DNA of 50,291 bases. It comes from Spirogloea muscicola (taxonomy: Eukaryota; Streptophyta; Zygnematophyceae; Spirogloeales; Spirogloeaceae). The notes beneath the pieces were generated by a model, which worked only from the letters and a program-made list of their open reading frames with translations, searched no databases and had not been told where the DNA came from. The position numbers were made by a program, and so were the translations under genes. Each line of letters opens with the position of its first letter. The first letter of the stretch is position 1. Shown piece by piece: positions 13,301 to 24,304 of this stretch. The stretch covers positions 77,694 to 127,984 of the forward strand of contig WELB01000102.1 in the NCBI GenBank assembly GCA_009602725.1, in the 5' to 3' direction.

Positions 13301-15480
13301 TGTTGCCTTAGCCCCTGTCAATGTTATATTGTACTTCTTACGTACGGTGTACTGGCTTGCTTTGGCCTCCCATCTGTATCATGCCCACCCTGCGGCCTTC
13401 TCGCTTTGCAGGCCTCGGCCCCACTGGCAGAGCTACTGCTCAGCACGAATTTCCCCTCTATCTTTCCAGCTCTTTCCGGGCCCTCCAGCGTTGGAGCTCA
13501 TTCAAGCTGGCCTTTGACAGCCATTGCCCTGATGTCTCTACATGACTTCTGGTCAATGGGCGAGCACTTGCTTCTGGTCACAGACACCGCTCGCCTCCAC
13601 TCGTCTCGGGCTGGCTTTCCGCAGTCCTCGCCCCGATTGGTGACCTCACTCTCCGGACGAACTATCCCCCGCTCTCGACCGTCGGTGGCCCTCGCGGGCG
13701 AGAGCTTGGCTCGCCCACCGCCATGGCGGCTCGATGCGCCCGCGCCCGGGCGAAGGCGGCGGTGGCGGAGCGGGCCCCATGGCGGGGCGGGCGGGCGAGC
13801 ACGCGCTCTACGTGGGGCCCACTTAATGGCGGGGCCCACGGCGGCGGCACGACTCGGGGGGGAGTCCTGCCTGGGCTTGATTTCGTGTGTATTGCCTTTT
13901 TCCCCTGGCCCCCTTCGAACAGTTCATTATATTCTCTGTGCTGGCCTCTCCCAGCCACAGCCCTCTCCTGGACGCGTTGTTCGAAGAGAAGAAGTGCTCG
14001 CCCATAGAGAAGGGCTGGCAAAGCCAGCCCAAGCCAGCCGTTCTCTCTGCCTGGCCTTATAAGGCTTGGATCGGCCTTCGTTGCATTTCGTGCGCCAATC
14101 GCGCCTTTCTTCTGCCTGCCCTGCCTGCGCTGGCGCGCCCATGCGCGGCCTGGGCGGCGGCAGGCGCCTGGGTGGCGTGCAGGCGGCGGCCCGCCATGGC
14201 CGGCGGCAGGTGCGCTACAGGCCGGGTGGTAGCGCGTGCAGCAGCCGTGCGGGGACCTAGGTGGGCCCCCCTTTGCGAGGGCCACATTCTCGCTTTCTAG
14301 CTGGGCCTCTGGCTTTTGTCAATGGGAACTGCTTTCCGGGCCCCTATTCTCAATGGGCGAGCACTTTCTTCTTTTTCCGGGCTGCTTTCAATATCTCGTC
14401 CTGGGCTGGCCAATCGCAGCCATCGCCCTCGACTGGAAGATCTTTCCTCGCTGCGGCGGCTAGTTTTTCTGACTTGCGGCCGGCTGCTAACTAGAAGTTA
14501 CTAAGTGAATGTCCTACATGGTCCGAGCTAAGTCATGCGTTTCAGCGCTTTCGGCCTCTTCGGACCTTGTCAACTACTTTCGGGCTGGCTTTTCAAGGGC
14601 CCTTACCCCCATTGGGAGAGCCACTTCTTCACTTCTTTCTTTCACAGCCCTTGCCCCCCTTTGCAAGACCTCACTTCTAACTGGGGCCTCATGCATCTCC
14701 CAGGAGGGCCTGGCCGATGCGGCCACAGCACCCGAGCGGCGAAGCTCGGGTCAGGAGAACAGCGCTTCCAATCTGACAGCGGTGGCTGTGAAAGGGCAGC
14801 CCCAAGAGAGGCATCTCAAGCCTTGTGGCTATCGATCTGGCCTTGCACACCTAACGCCCCTTCCTGGAGCACCTCACAACTCCCCTCCAAGAAGAGCGAT
14901 GGCAGTGCACAGCCACCCCGGAAGGCAGCCCCGGGCCGAGGCCAGGCCACGGCGCCCATGGGCGAAGAAGTGGCTTCTCCAAAAGAGGCGAGGACTGTGA
15001 GAAGCCAGCACGAGTAGGGATTGACAAGGTCCGAAGAGGCCGTAAAGTGCTGAGACACACGACTAAAAGTACATGTAGGACAGTAACTTGCCGGGAAGAA
15101 TCAGCTCTTCCAATGCAAGGCAAAGAAATAGCTCTTCCAGTGCAAGGCAATGGCTGTGAGTGGCTAGGCCGAATGGATGCACGTACAAGGGAAAGGCTCC
15201 GGGCGAGCACTTTCTTCCGGGAGCTCGGCTAGCCGGATGGCCATGGCGGCAACAGCCTTCCCGGGCTGCCCCACGGAAGCCCGCCCAGTTGGGGGCTTGG
15301 GGGGCAATCATGGAGGGGTCCCGCCACCTTCCGCAAACCGCAACGCCCGCCCGGTGGTTGCCCAGCCCGGCGCGCCGCACGCATGGCGAGCCGTCGATCG
15401 TGCCGCGTGGCCGCCTCGGGACCGCCCGTTGCGCCGGTGGTGGTAGAGGGCCCGCGCATTGAAAGTCTCAAGATTCCTCG
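13301..15480. repeat. Cluster of LINE-B tails and hairpin units
   Basis: Repeated GGGCTGGC…CAGCC units occur in both orientations. Clear termini of the ATGGGCGAGCACTT type lie at about 13554 and 14353 (plus) and 13986-14005 (minus, within gaagaagtgctcgcccatag next to GGGCTGGCAAAGCCAGCCC, a perfect hairpin). A LINE-B C-terminal remnant (SFSDLRPAANS… ending in tagaagttactaag) is at 14460-14504. GC-rich stretches at 13680-13870, 14120-14270 and 15230-15470 have long open frames in several frames, but no splice-consistent gene that I can support. Confidence 0.55.
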
Positions 15481-16330
15481 GCACTTCACTTTTAGCGCCG
15501 CAGGTTAGATGCCACCTCGGCCCCACACTCAGCCGACCTTGCGGACGCGCGTGACGCGCCCCTCCGCCCCGCTGGAGAGAAACATGCGCTTGTCAGGGTC
15601 GCCAGCCTCTCGCTCTCCGGATCGCCCGTCGTCAGTGCGGCACTATCCCGCTCCCGTCGGCAGGACGTCCTGTGTGAGATCGGTGAGAAAATCTCCGCCT
15701 ACGGATCATGAGAGTGATTGCATACAGATTGCATTACAGGCTCTGCTTCCGATGAAGCACTGCAAGCACGCCATGATCCATGCGGTCTTTGAGGAAGGCT
15801 ACAGGACACAGCAATAGGAGAGTCTGAGGTAAACAGTCTTTGCGTCGTAAGGGTCATGGATCTGACAGGCTTTGTACTCTCACTCTTACAGCTCAAGCCT
15901 GGTGCTGCTCATTTCAGTCTTTCCTGCTTCTTCATTGAGCTTAGCAGCAATCGACCAGAGGATTGAAAACTGTGGCAGCTGTGAGGCCAGCTCAAAAGAT
16001 GGACAGAGTCGGGTGTTTGTCACGCGGTCAACATATCACTTATCAGTGGGGTTAGCCGGCTCCATTTCTCCGCTTGCAGGGTTCGAGCTCATCTACTGCT
16101 GTCCTATGATTCTCTCAAATGTCGCCGTCCGCCCGCTGCTGTCATTTAGCTTGCAGCTCTTGACGTTCTGCTGCTTGTATCTATGCAGCGGGAATGAGTT
16201 GTGGCTGCATCGCTGGCGGTGGGACGCCCACGTCTGTAGCGTCAGCCACTGGTCGAGGGCATCTCACGCTCCGAAGGTGACGGGCTGCTGCGAGACATTT
16301 GGAGGGGATGCGCACACAGCGTAAGTGCGT
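15481..16330 (+). other. Possible but unrecognised coding region
   Basis: An open frame at 15509-15817 ends in DCIQIALQALLPMKHCKHAM…EEGYRTQQ-stop, and another at 15872-16324 follows. Neither resembles a family I know, and no splice chain links them. They may be chance ORFs in GC-rich sequence. Confidence 0.2.
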
Positions 16331-16369
16331 TTGTGTTCTCCAAGACATTCGAGCACGCGGGGCTTCCTT

Positions 16370-16570
16370 CGTCGCCTAAAGTCTGGTCTTTCACAGCCAC
16401 CTCACTCTTCTCACTGGACTGTCTTGTCGGTATCATCCCGGTTATCTGGGAAGCCAAACATCCCCCACGGCTGGCAGCTCCCCCCCCAAGCCCCCCTCGT
16501 GTCAACGTGCTTGCCTTCGTACTTGGCCACACATGGCCCCCCATCTCTTGTTACACACGCACTGTTTCCT
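16370..16570 (+). mobile_element. LINE-derived fragments, including family A 3' tail
   Basis: The block gtgcttgccttcgtacttggcc followed by acacatggccccccatctct (about 16508-16550) matches the extreme 3' UTR of family A copies at 2600-2650 and 27300-27350. A GGTCTTTCACAGCCA unit precedes it at 16380. Confidence 0.55.
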
Positions 16571-16727
16571 CGTGCGACGCTACCTGCACGGGCCTGAACA
16601 TGAAGGAGCCGCGGCCTTCAGAAAGCAATCCTCTATCAGTGTGACCGTCCGGGGCGCGGGACACGAATACACCAGAGGCTCACGGAACGCGCCGGCTCCC
16701 CGAACCTGGTGGTCGCTGGCTGACCAA

Positions 16728-16863
16728 ATGTACCTCAGGCGGCTTCTTATTGATGAGCCAGCCACCGCCTCCTTGTGAAAGAGCTGGCTGCCCGCATGTA
16801 TCTCAGCCAGCTTCTCATCAGTTGGCCAGCCACTGCCTCCTTGTGGAAGAGCTTCTCCTTCGC
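16728..16863 (+). repeat. 68-bp imperfect tandem duplication
   Basis: 16728-16795 and 16796-16863 align without gaps. Both start ATGTA-CTCAG and share the ccagccac-gcctccttgtg-aagagct block, which is a variant of the LINE-B UTR unit. Confidence 0.75.
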
Positions 16864-16999
16864 TGGCCCTGCCACGAGACTGAGGTGCAGAAGTCCCAGG
16901 GCGGCACAGCGCACGTCTGTAGAGACGTCCGGCCCTTTCCAACAAGCAACCGTTTGCCTCACACCATCACAATATGTCAACCTGCCATTCCTTTTCGTT

Positions 17000-17400
17000 T
17001 CAACTTAGCTGGGGCCGCCCGCCTGCAATGGGTGCCCCGCCAGGAAAGACACAGCTCCTCCAATGTAAGGCAATCGCTGTCAGAGGCCAGCCCAAAGGAA
17101 TGTACAAAGAGAGTGGCTTCTCCTGAAGGGAGGCAAGGGCTGTGGACAGCCACCAAAAGAGATTGACATTGGCCAAAGCTTTCCCCGAAGGATAAATCAC
17201 TTAGTAATCTCTAGTCAGGAGCCAAGGTCTGAAAGGGCTGGGAAGGTGCCACGATGTCAGTATCCGAGGCGGCGATCTGCTGCTTCGCCTTAGGGCTTCG
17301 CCTGGCTTCCCCCCCCCTCTTCTTGTACTCTGTTCATTCTTTGTTGGGCTGGCTGTTCCAGCCCATATTCTCAATGGGCGAGCCCTTCTGATCCTACAAG
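17000..17400. repeat. LINE-B-type units, mixed orientation
   Basis: 17050-17170 carries minus-oriented units (gctcctccaatgtaaggcaa, then gtcagaggccagcccaaagg). 17340-17390 carries a plus-oriented GGGCTGGCTGTTCCAGCCC hairpin followed by atattctcaatgggcgagcc, the usual terminus. Confidence 0.65.
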
Positions 17401-17819
17401 AAAGTGCTCAAGCGCCTCCGCTTCCGCGTGCCCTTCTCCCCAAATCACATGGACTCCACGTGGTCCCACCACTTGGATCCGCCCCGCCAACCTCCGCCCG
17501 CCTTTCTGCTCGCACGTGCCCGACGCTAACCCGCCGCAACTCAGCCGCCGCTGCCGCCGCCGCCGCCGCCGCCGCAGAACGCGGCGCGACTTGCGCCGGG
17601 CTCCGCGGCCACCGCCGCGACGTGCCGCCGCCGCCGGCGCGGGTCCCAGCCCGCCATCGATCCTCCCCGCCTCGCCGCTTTCCTTGCACTTGCCCCTCCC
17701 CCGCCCCACCATCCCAACCACCACCCATCATCAGTTACCACTTACTGTACATTCTTCCTTTCACCAGAGCCCGGCGCCTGCCACTGATCGGCGGCTGGCC
17801 CCTCTGCTGCTTTCTCCAG

Positions 17820-18110
17820 CTGCCTTCGCCAGCTGCGAGTTACTCCGACTTGCGGCTGCTGACTCGGGGTTACTAGGCTCCCATTCCCTGTAGTCTCTTG
17901 CCCTGCTGTGCGGTCTTGGAGCCATTCGGCCCATTGGACCTCATTAAAGAAGAGCTCAGTTCTTTCTCTGGACCTTGTACACTCTTTTTCCATTCTTTCT
18001 GGGCTGGCTTTTCACAGCCATCGCCCCCTTTGGAAGAGCTTACTTCTTGTTGTTGAGCTGGCGGTTCACAACCATCGCCCCCTTGCGAAAAGCTGCTTCT
18101 GGCCAGCTCT
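17820..18110 (+). mobile_element. LINE family B, 3' end fragment
   Basis: PAASYSDLRLLTRGY ends at the stop at 17874-17876. The 3' UTR follows with GGGCTGGCTTTTCACAGCCATCGCCC and GAGCTGGCGGTTCACAACCATCGCCC units. The GCC-rich sequence just upstream (17520-17720) is open in several frames and cannot be assigned. Confidence 0.75.
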
Positions 18111-18829
18111 CCTATATCTCCGTGTCTTCCTCCTTCTCCACTGATTGGATATTGAAAGCCACTGAGATACGCTTCGCTTGCAGGCTACTTGTGAGACAGA
18201 GTCTTTGATCGAGCAGCAGATTGCAAGTCCTGCTTGCAGTCCCGCTCCTTGGCCTGGACTGTTGTCCCCAGTGTCACATCTTCTGTACCTCAGCTCACTG
18301 GGTCCTATGTACCAAGTTTACTTGGCAAGCTTGTCCCATCCTTCAGAGGCCCGCTTCTACTGCAGGTGTTTGCCAGGACCGCAACAACCTTCCATCTGAT
18401 GACATCCTCTATGCAGACGATGCCAGCTGCGAGGCTAAGGATCACTGCTGTGACTAGGAGCGAGCTGCCAAGCCCAAATGCGATAAACGACCCTTAGGCG
18501 TGCGGCCAAAAATTACTTGGAGGGCATAGTATGGGGCTGGTGCTACATCAACAAGTTTCAAGGGGCACATAGGTTGTGGGGAGGCTAGCTTTCCAACAAT
18601 CCCCCCCTCAAAACCTCCTCCCTTTCCAGGTCATCCCTCCCATGTCTCCAGCCGAGCTGGCACCCTGTCCCAACCATATCACAGCCAATCTATTCTGGAT
18701 GCATAATGATAATCAGGCGTCGCATTACTTCGATACAGCTCAAGACGCCCTAATGCCACTCAGGCCGCGGGTTACAGTGTCAAGCGCTGGAGGATGAGCC
18801 AACAATCTCCATACACGGTAAGGAAAATG
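18111..18829. other. Intergenic, nothing secure
   Basis: Only short overlapping open frames are present. One contains a chance YADD tetrapeptide (see rejected items). Confidence 0.4.
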
Positions 18830-19371
18830 CTATTTGTATACACCGCATTGGTGGTAGGACTTCGCGGGTGGCAAGTGCAAGTCCAGCTTGAGACCGTCTG
18901 AAGCAATAATATCCGCCAGACAGTTACCTTCGAAACCCAAAAGGCTTCTGCCATCTAAGGCAGTCGCTTGTCCCGTCAACTATATGGAGATTGCTGTCAT
19001 GAACACCTCATTCGCATCCGGGGCTATTTTATGAATTCAGAGCTTGTTGGCACTGTGCTTGCCTGCTTCTCGAGTGACGGATGATTCACTCCAGAAAGAC
19101 CCCGTCCACATATTTTGAGAAAATGTCGGCCATCGAGGACAACCCGGATGCAACATGTGGACGTTCCTTGCCCAGATAGAGTAACTCACGTGCGCCCACC
19201 TGGCCGACAGGGCTGAAGCTGGACAATATATTGCCTCCGTACAGCTACATGAAGGCTTTGTTCTGCAGTCTCTGACAAGGCATATCCAACCTCAACTATC
19301 CTCGCTGCGTAGCTGGCTGCAACACCCATCATCGCTGGATGGTGCTTCACTGGTGGAGACGCGCCTGGCAT
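18830..19371 (-). CDS. Candidate minus-strand exons, unrecognised protein
   Basis: Two minus-strand stretches look coding. 19244-19086, after a CATGTAG acceptor, gives LYGGNILSSFSPVGQVGARE, then LLYLGKERPHVASGLSSMAD and IFSKYVDGVFLE-stop. 18979-18830, after a TATAG acceptor, gives LTGQATALDGRSLLGFEGNC, LADIIASDGLKLDLHLPPAK and a stop. A further frame at 19371-19186 (MPGASPPVKHHPAMMGVAAS…) ends at a good GTGAGT donor. They could be exons of one gene, but I could not join them with consistent phase and do not recognise the product. A distant look of carbamoyltransferase-like sequence in the first block is too weak to call. Confidence 0.25.
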
Positions 19372-19739
19372 CTAAACCCTCCTTCTGGCAATCATGACGA
19401 GGAGCGGCGAGCGACGAGCAGAACGGCGCCACCCTCTTATATTTCACGGGGTACAATAAGGCTCCGTGCTTCGCAGCGCGAGGCTCTCTAGCTTCGAGGC
19501 GAAGGGGCCACCACGGATCAGAGCACCTTACTCTGCCGCTGCCACCTGCCAGGCTCGCCAACAATGAGCCGCCTGCTTCCTAAGCACCTTCTCTAGCAGC
19601 TTGAGATACGAGGCGGCGGCCCAACTGCATGAGCAGCACGTATTGACTGCCAGAGGGCAATGCCGTGGGCCCTGCATTATGGATGCGTCCCTCCATTTTA
19701 GAAGAAGCTCGTCCAGAGGGGCTATTGGCTGTGGTTTCC

Positions 19740-19890
19740 TTGATGGTCTCTCTGTGTGGGCTGGCTTTTCGCAGGCCTCGTTTCTTGCTTCTTCTCCTGT
19801 TAAACAAGTAGCTATTCAATGGGAGGAGGGGCTGTGAAAGTAGCTCCTCTGGAGGGGGCGAGGGCTGCCAAGGGCCAGCCCACAAGTCGA
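19740..19890. repeat. LINE-B-type units
   Basis: A plus unit (gggctggcttttcgcaggcctc) is followed by minus units (gctcctctggagggggcgag and ggctgccaagggccagccca). The pair can form an imperfect hairpin. Confidence 0.6.
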
Positions 19891-20186
19891 ATGACAAGCC
19901 CCAGACGAGAGCCAGACCAACGAAGACTGCGCACGGTCCAACGAAGTCGGAAGACGTCTTCCAAGAGTACCTCATTGGAGTGAGAGTCAAGTGGTGCGGC
20001 ATCGCGGGGCGGGCGAAAAGTGTCTGCCGGACGACCATTGCTCGCCTTGTCTGGCGGGAAGGGGGCCGCTCGACGTCCCTGAAGGCGACGCTAGCTCAGC
20101 GGCGCTGCCGGCTGCGCTTATTTACCTTCAAGTTAGCGGTAACAGGGCCTCCGCCGCCGCCGCTGGAGTCGCCGCAGGCTGCGGCC

Positions 20187-23100
20187 ATGTCCGCGGCGGC
20201 GCCGGCGTCGGCGGCAGCGCCGGCGGCGCCNNNNNNNNNNNNNNNNNNNNNNNNNNNNNNNNNNNNNNNNNGCCGCTGCCGCCGTGGGCGCGCGCCGGCT
20301 CCGTCGCCACGGAGGCGCAGTCCCTGCGCGCCGAGGCCGCCGCCGCCGCCATCTCCGCCGTCGTGGACCGCCGCGACGTCCCCGGTGCGCGCCCAAACCC
20401 TACCCCTAACATCACAACCTTAAATCCTAAACCCTAAACCCTGCCGCCGCCGCCGGGACTGGCCGTGGCGTCGGCGGCCGCCGCAACGGGGACACGTGGC
20501 GTGATGCGCGGCCGCCAGCTGGCATCCTCAGCAGGCCGGGAGAGCCCGCTCCACTTGGCAGTCAGGCTGCGCGACGCCGCCGCCGTGGAGCTCCTCATGG
20601 CCGCCGGCGCTGACGTCAGCCTCCAGGTCTGCGCTTTGCCTACCAAACAACTGGGCTGCCCTGTTTCTCCCCTTTCTGCGTGTCCAAGGAATTGAAGAGG
20701 GGTCCTATGAATTGTGAATTGGTAAGAGCCGTTTCTCTATGAGCGATGGAGCCTGAGGCTCCCATCTTGCCGGGAGTGCCTGCCCAGCTGCACAAGTCGC
20801 CCGCGTCCCCTTGCCACTACTATTGTGGTTGTGGGTTCAATTCCGACCACCATACAGCTACTTGGCTTTTCAGCTTGCTAAGCTCATGTGGGGTGCTCTC
20901 CTGCCAAAAATGCCGCCTGAATTGCCCGCATCGGCACGCCAACGCTACTGTAGTTGTGTATTTACCTACTGATCTAGTTCTTGGTTGGTTTCCAAAGAGC
21001 CCACTTCGAGTAGTTCAGCTTGCTAAGCTCATGTGGGGTGCTCTCCCGCGTGATCTGCCACCTGGTTTATGGCAGCGAACTGCCATTAAGTTGTGCACTT
21101 GCAGCTCCTAAGTTGCTTCGCGCCCATCGAAATCACCGCGCGCAGAACGAGGGCGGGTGGACGCCGCTGCAGGAGGCCAGCATCCTGCGCGACAAGGAGA
21201 CGGCCACCATCATGCTGCGCCACTACCAGGTGCACGATTGCTGCGACGCTGCTGGCTGGCGCCATCCTTCATTACAACTCCATTGGGCAGGCTCTGATCT
21301 TAGTTTGATTCAGTACCACTTGCTGTTACCTCCATCCCCAATACCCCGAGGTCAGTGGAAAGAGAAGTCAATTTACTTAGACTCACAACTGCTGTCGTGC
21401 CACTTTCTCGCACCTCCGTGAAGTCTCTCATCCTGGGGCCCCACAGTCACGTCTTCTTACTCGGCGTAATTTGCAATTGCCTGCGGGCACCGCCGGTTGT
21501 GGTTGCTTCGTCATCCAGGAGCTGGCGTGGGCAAAGTGGTGCCGGAGGCTGCCCTGCCTGGCCGCCAACCTGCAGGTAGCAGGACAGACTGCAGCCTTGT
21601 GCTCCTTGCGCAATCTGGCATGGCGATGCAGCTCAATTTGCAGCTGCAGAAGCATGCAGTCACCTAATGCATCCGCGGCAGACGCGTTTATGGAAATGAT
21701 TACACGCTGAACAGTGTTTGAGACGAGGATGCGAGTTGTCATTCAGTGTTACTTCTGTACGAGGTCAATTGTCTGCGCTGCTAACCCTCCCCCTCACTCT
21801 GTACCTGTTGCATTCTGTGCACAGCGTATGCGGGACTTCTACCTCGAGCTGCACTGGAACTTTGAGAGCCCCGTGATCCCATTCATCCACCGCCTGGTGC
21901 CATCGGACACGTACCGCATCTGGAAGTGCGGCGCGTCGATTCGTGCAGACATGACATTGGCTGGCTTTGACAACCTGCGCGTGCAACGCAAGGACCAGGT
22001 GCATCTCACTTGCAAGATTAGATTTCACAATGTTGTACCATTACTGTGATTTTGAGATTTCATCATTTTGAGAGTCGTGAGCTTCTGAAGAAAGTAATGT
22101 ATTATGTTGTTGTGCACTGCAGACTGTGCTCTTTTTTGGGAGCGGTAGCGCCAACGGCAAGCTTTCGCCGGGCACGCTGTGCGTCCTTGACCACACTGAG
22201 CGGGAGGCGCTGAATGTGCTGGGCGACGGCAGCGCCCGTGCAGGCGACGCAGACCTTGCTGCGGACGTGCAGGACCTCTTTGCCAATAATGTGTACCGCG
22301 CCGGCATTGATGTCACAGCCGCCGAGCTCGTGCCGCAGCTCACATGGCGGCGGCAGGAGAAGGTGGAGACTGTGGGGCCCTGGAAGACCAAGGTGTACGA
22401 AATGCACAATGTGCAGGTCAAGTTCCACCCCTGCCTGCCTTCATTTGCAAGTGCATCATGAGAATCCAATACTGTACCCATAGTGAGCTGTTACTAATTG
22501 CTGTTTTGGTCTTCAAGACTGTAATATTGTTGAGCAGGAGTTATGACTATATGAATCGTGTTTACGTACTGGTTATGTGCTAGACAAGCAAGGTTGCACC
22601 TCACCAAGTTATCTGGTCTCCCAAGTCCTTCAGTGCAGATAGAAGATGCAATGGGAAGTGGCTGCTACACCAAGATCAAGTCGTACGAGGATATACTCAT
22701 TATGTCCATTGTGCTGTTGCTGGGCAGGTAACCTTCAAGTCTCGCAGGGTGCCCGGTGCGCGCACTGACAAGGAGCTCTTTGCTCTGAATAAGGACGGCG
22801 AAGGGGCTGCAATGGTGGACGAGGACCTGGACAAGGTCCTAACGGAGGAGGAGCGCCGGCAGCTCGATGCTGCCTTCGAAGTGCAGACCCACATGCTCGA
22901 TGGGGATGAGAATGCCGACAGCGACTTGGATGACTACGGCGATGATGGAGTCACTGAAGACGACGACGATGACAGGCGACTGCAAGGGATCAATTCAACG
23001 AAAGGTGGAGTGACGGGCAAGAAGAGCGTGCAGTCTCCGCAGCTGAACGCCCTCTCTATAGCAGACCAAGGTCCTAGTCGCACAAACAACTACGATGCCG

Positions 23101-24304
23101 GCACGCGTGAGAAGCTTGGCAAGAACTTCAAGGGCTCACAGCGCGGCTGGCTCTCGCGGCACAGCGGTGACTCGAGTGCAGGAGAGGAATCACTAGCACC
23201 AGGCAAGGCTTTGCAGAGCGATGCAGAGACTGCTCCCCGGCAGCCGAGCACAAGTAGCAAAAGCTCCAGAAGAGTTAAGCTGAGGCATTCAAGGAGGAGT
23301 CGCAAGGGCAGGGCCGCTGCTGAGGACGTGAGGCTTGAGGATGACGAGGCCGTGGCCAGTGCTGGCCCCCCTCTGACCTCGTTCGAGAAGGGGCTGAAGC
23401 CCATCCTCTGGCTTACTGATGGCTTCCCCCTGAAGATGGAGGAGCTCGTCCCGCTACTCGACGTCCTCGCCAACAAGGTGAAGGCTGTGCGCCGGCTCAA
23501 GGAGGTGGTCACCACGAAGCTGCCGCCTGGCATGGTGCCTGTCAAGGTGCTCGACCGAGTGCATTTGGACTTCCTCTAGAATGCCATCTGATTATGAGAT
23601 CGTCATGGTTTGGATTCTGAACTTGGAAGTGAGCCGAGTCAGTGCTATCATGGTCTGTCGTGCTGGGACCCCAAATAGGACACAACATGGACATCGTCAC
23701 ACCCAGGTTTCGATGGTGTTGCTTCTTCTGGTTCTAGCTTACCAATATTTGCGTCATGTGCTGTTAAGGAAATCAAGAAACTTGAATGCAATGGATTGAT
23801 TGATTGATTGGTTAAAAGCAGGTAGCGATACCCATCTTCAAGGTCATCCGGGCAGTAGTCACCTTTTGCAACTTCCAGGCATTCGAGCGGATGGCCACAG
23901 ACCCCAACCCACCGGCCGCCGCCGCCCATGAGGAGTTTTTCGATGATGGAGGCAGCGCTGGGGACGACAGAGACCATGACAGCGACTGCGACCTCTTTGT
24001 GACGCCTCCAGGGAGCCCCTCCCACGAGCACGCCTCCAGCGGCAGAGCGCTGCTGCCGGCTCCTGAGGCGAACTGTACGGCGAAGAACTCGAGCTGGTTC
24101 GCATGGCGCACGAGTAGGAAGAAGCCCGTCGGCGGCGCACCGCCTGCCGTTGCAACGGCGAAGGACAAGGCTGAGCCGAGCACTGTGCCTGGAGCAGAGC
24201 TCTTCTGCATCCCACCAGACTACAAATGGGTTGACGCGAGGGATCACCGGCAACGAGCGCGCGGGCAGCAGCATGCCAGGCACAAAGCGAGTGCTGAGAG
24301 CTAG
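20187..24304 (+). CDS. Ankyrin repeat / GPCR-chaperone (ANKRD13-like) protein
   Basis: Eight exons join with perfect phase: 20187-20384 (contains the 41-N gap), 20535-20626, 21146-21229, 21519-21575, 21825-21998, 22123-22416, 22728-23546 and 23822-24304. Ankyrin repeats: GRESPLHLAVRLRD…GADVSLQ, NEGGWTPLQEASILRDKETA. The GPCR-chaperone (ANKRD13) domain follows: ELAWAKWCRRLP, RMRDFYLELHWNFESPVIPF, PSDTYRIWKCGASIRADMTL, AGFDNLRVQRKDQ, YRAGIDVTAAELVPQLTWRR, FKSRRVPGARTDKELFAL. After an acidic/Ser-rich linker come FEKGLKPILWLTDGFPLK and PLLDVLANKVKAVRRLKEVV, and the end FCIPPDYKWVDARDH. The order matches the land-plant ankyrin/GPCR-chaperone family; animal ANKRD13 proteins bind ubiquitin in endocytic trafficking, so a membrane-trafficking role is inferred. 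Start: ATG 20187 (MSAAAPASAAAP…), but the N gap makes the frame between it and the exon end uncertain. Confidence 0.93.
20231..20271. other. Assembly gap (41 N) in first exon
   Basis: The Ns sit in GCC/GGC-rich coding sequence. The frame of the ATG at 20187 differs from that of the exon after the gap, so the true gap length is not 41 or a base is wrong. Confidence 0.95.
20394..20442 (+). repeat. Telomere-like CCCTAAA repeats in intron 1
   Basis: AAACCCTACCCCTAAC… ATCCTAAACCCTAAACCCT begins ten bases after the donor of intron 1 (20385-20534) of the ankyrin gene. The C-rich strand is the coding strand. Confidence 0.85.
20825..20850 (+). other. tRNA T-arm-like hairpin with B-box
   Basis: GTGGTTGTGGGTTCAATTCC runs into gaccac. 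It contains GGTTCAATTCC (20834-20844), a perfect match to the pol III B-box, inside intron 2 of the ankyrin gene. No matching A-box and acceptor stem could be built, so it is a candidate remnant of a tRNA-derived element, not a tRNA call. Confidence 0.35.

Noticed and set aside
18390-18440. YADD tetrapeptide (…DDILYADD…) suggesting a reverse transcriptase
   Set aside because: It sits in a short frame without any other RT motif, and neighbouring sequence does not match either LINE family here.
23790-23815. (GATT)n microsatellite
   Set aside because: It is a short simple repeat in the last intron of the ankyrin gene with no evident role.
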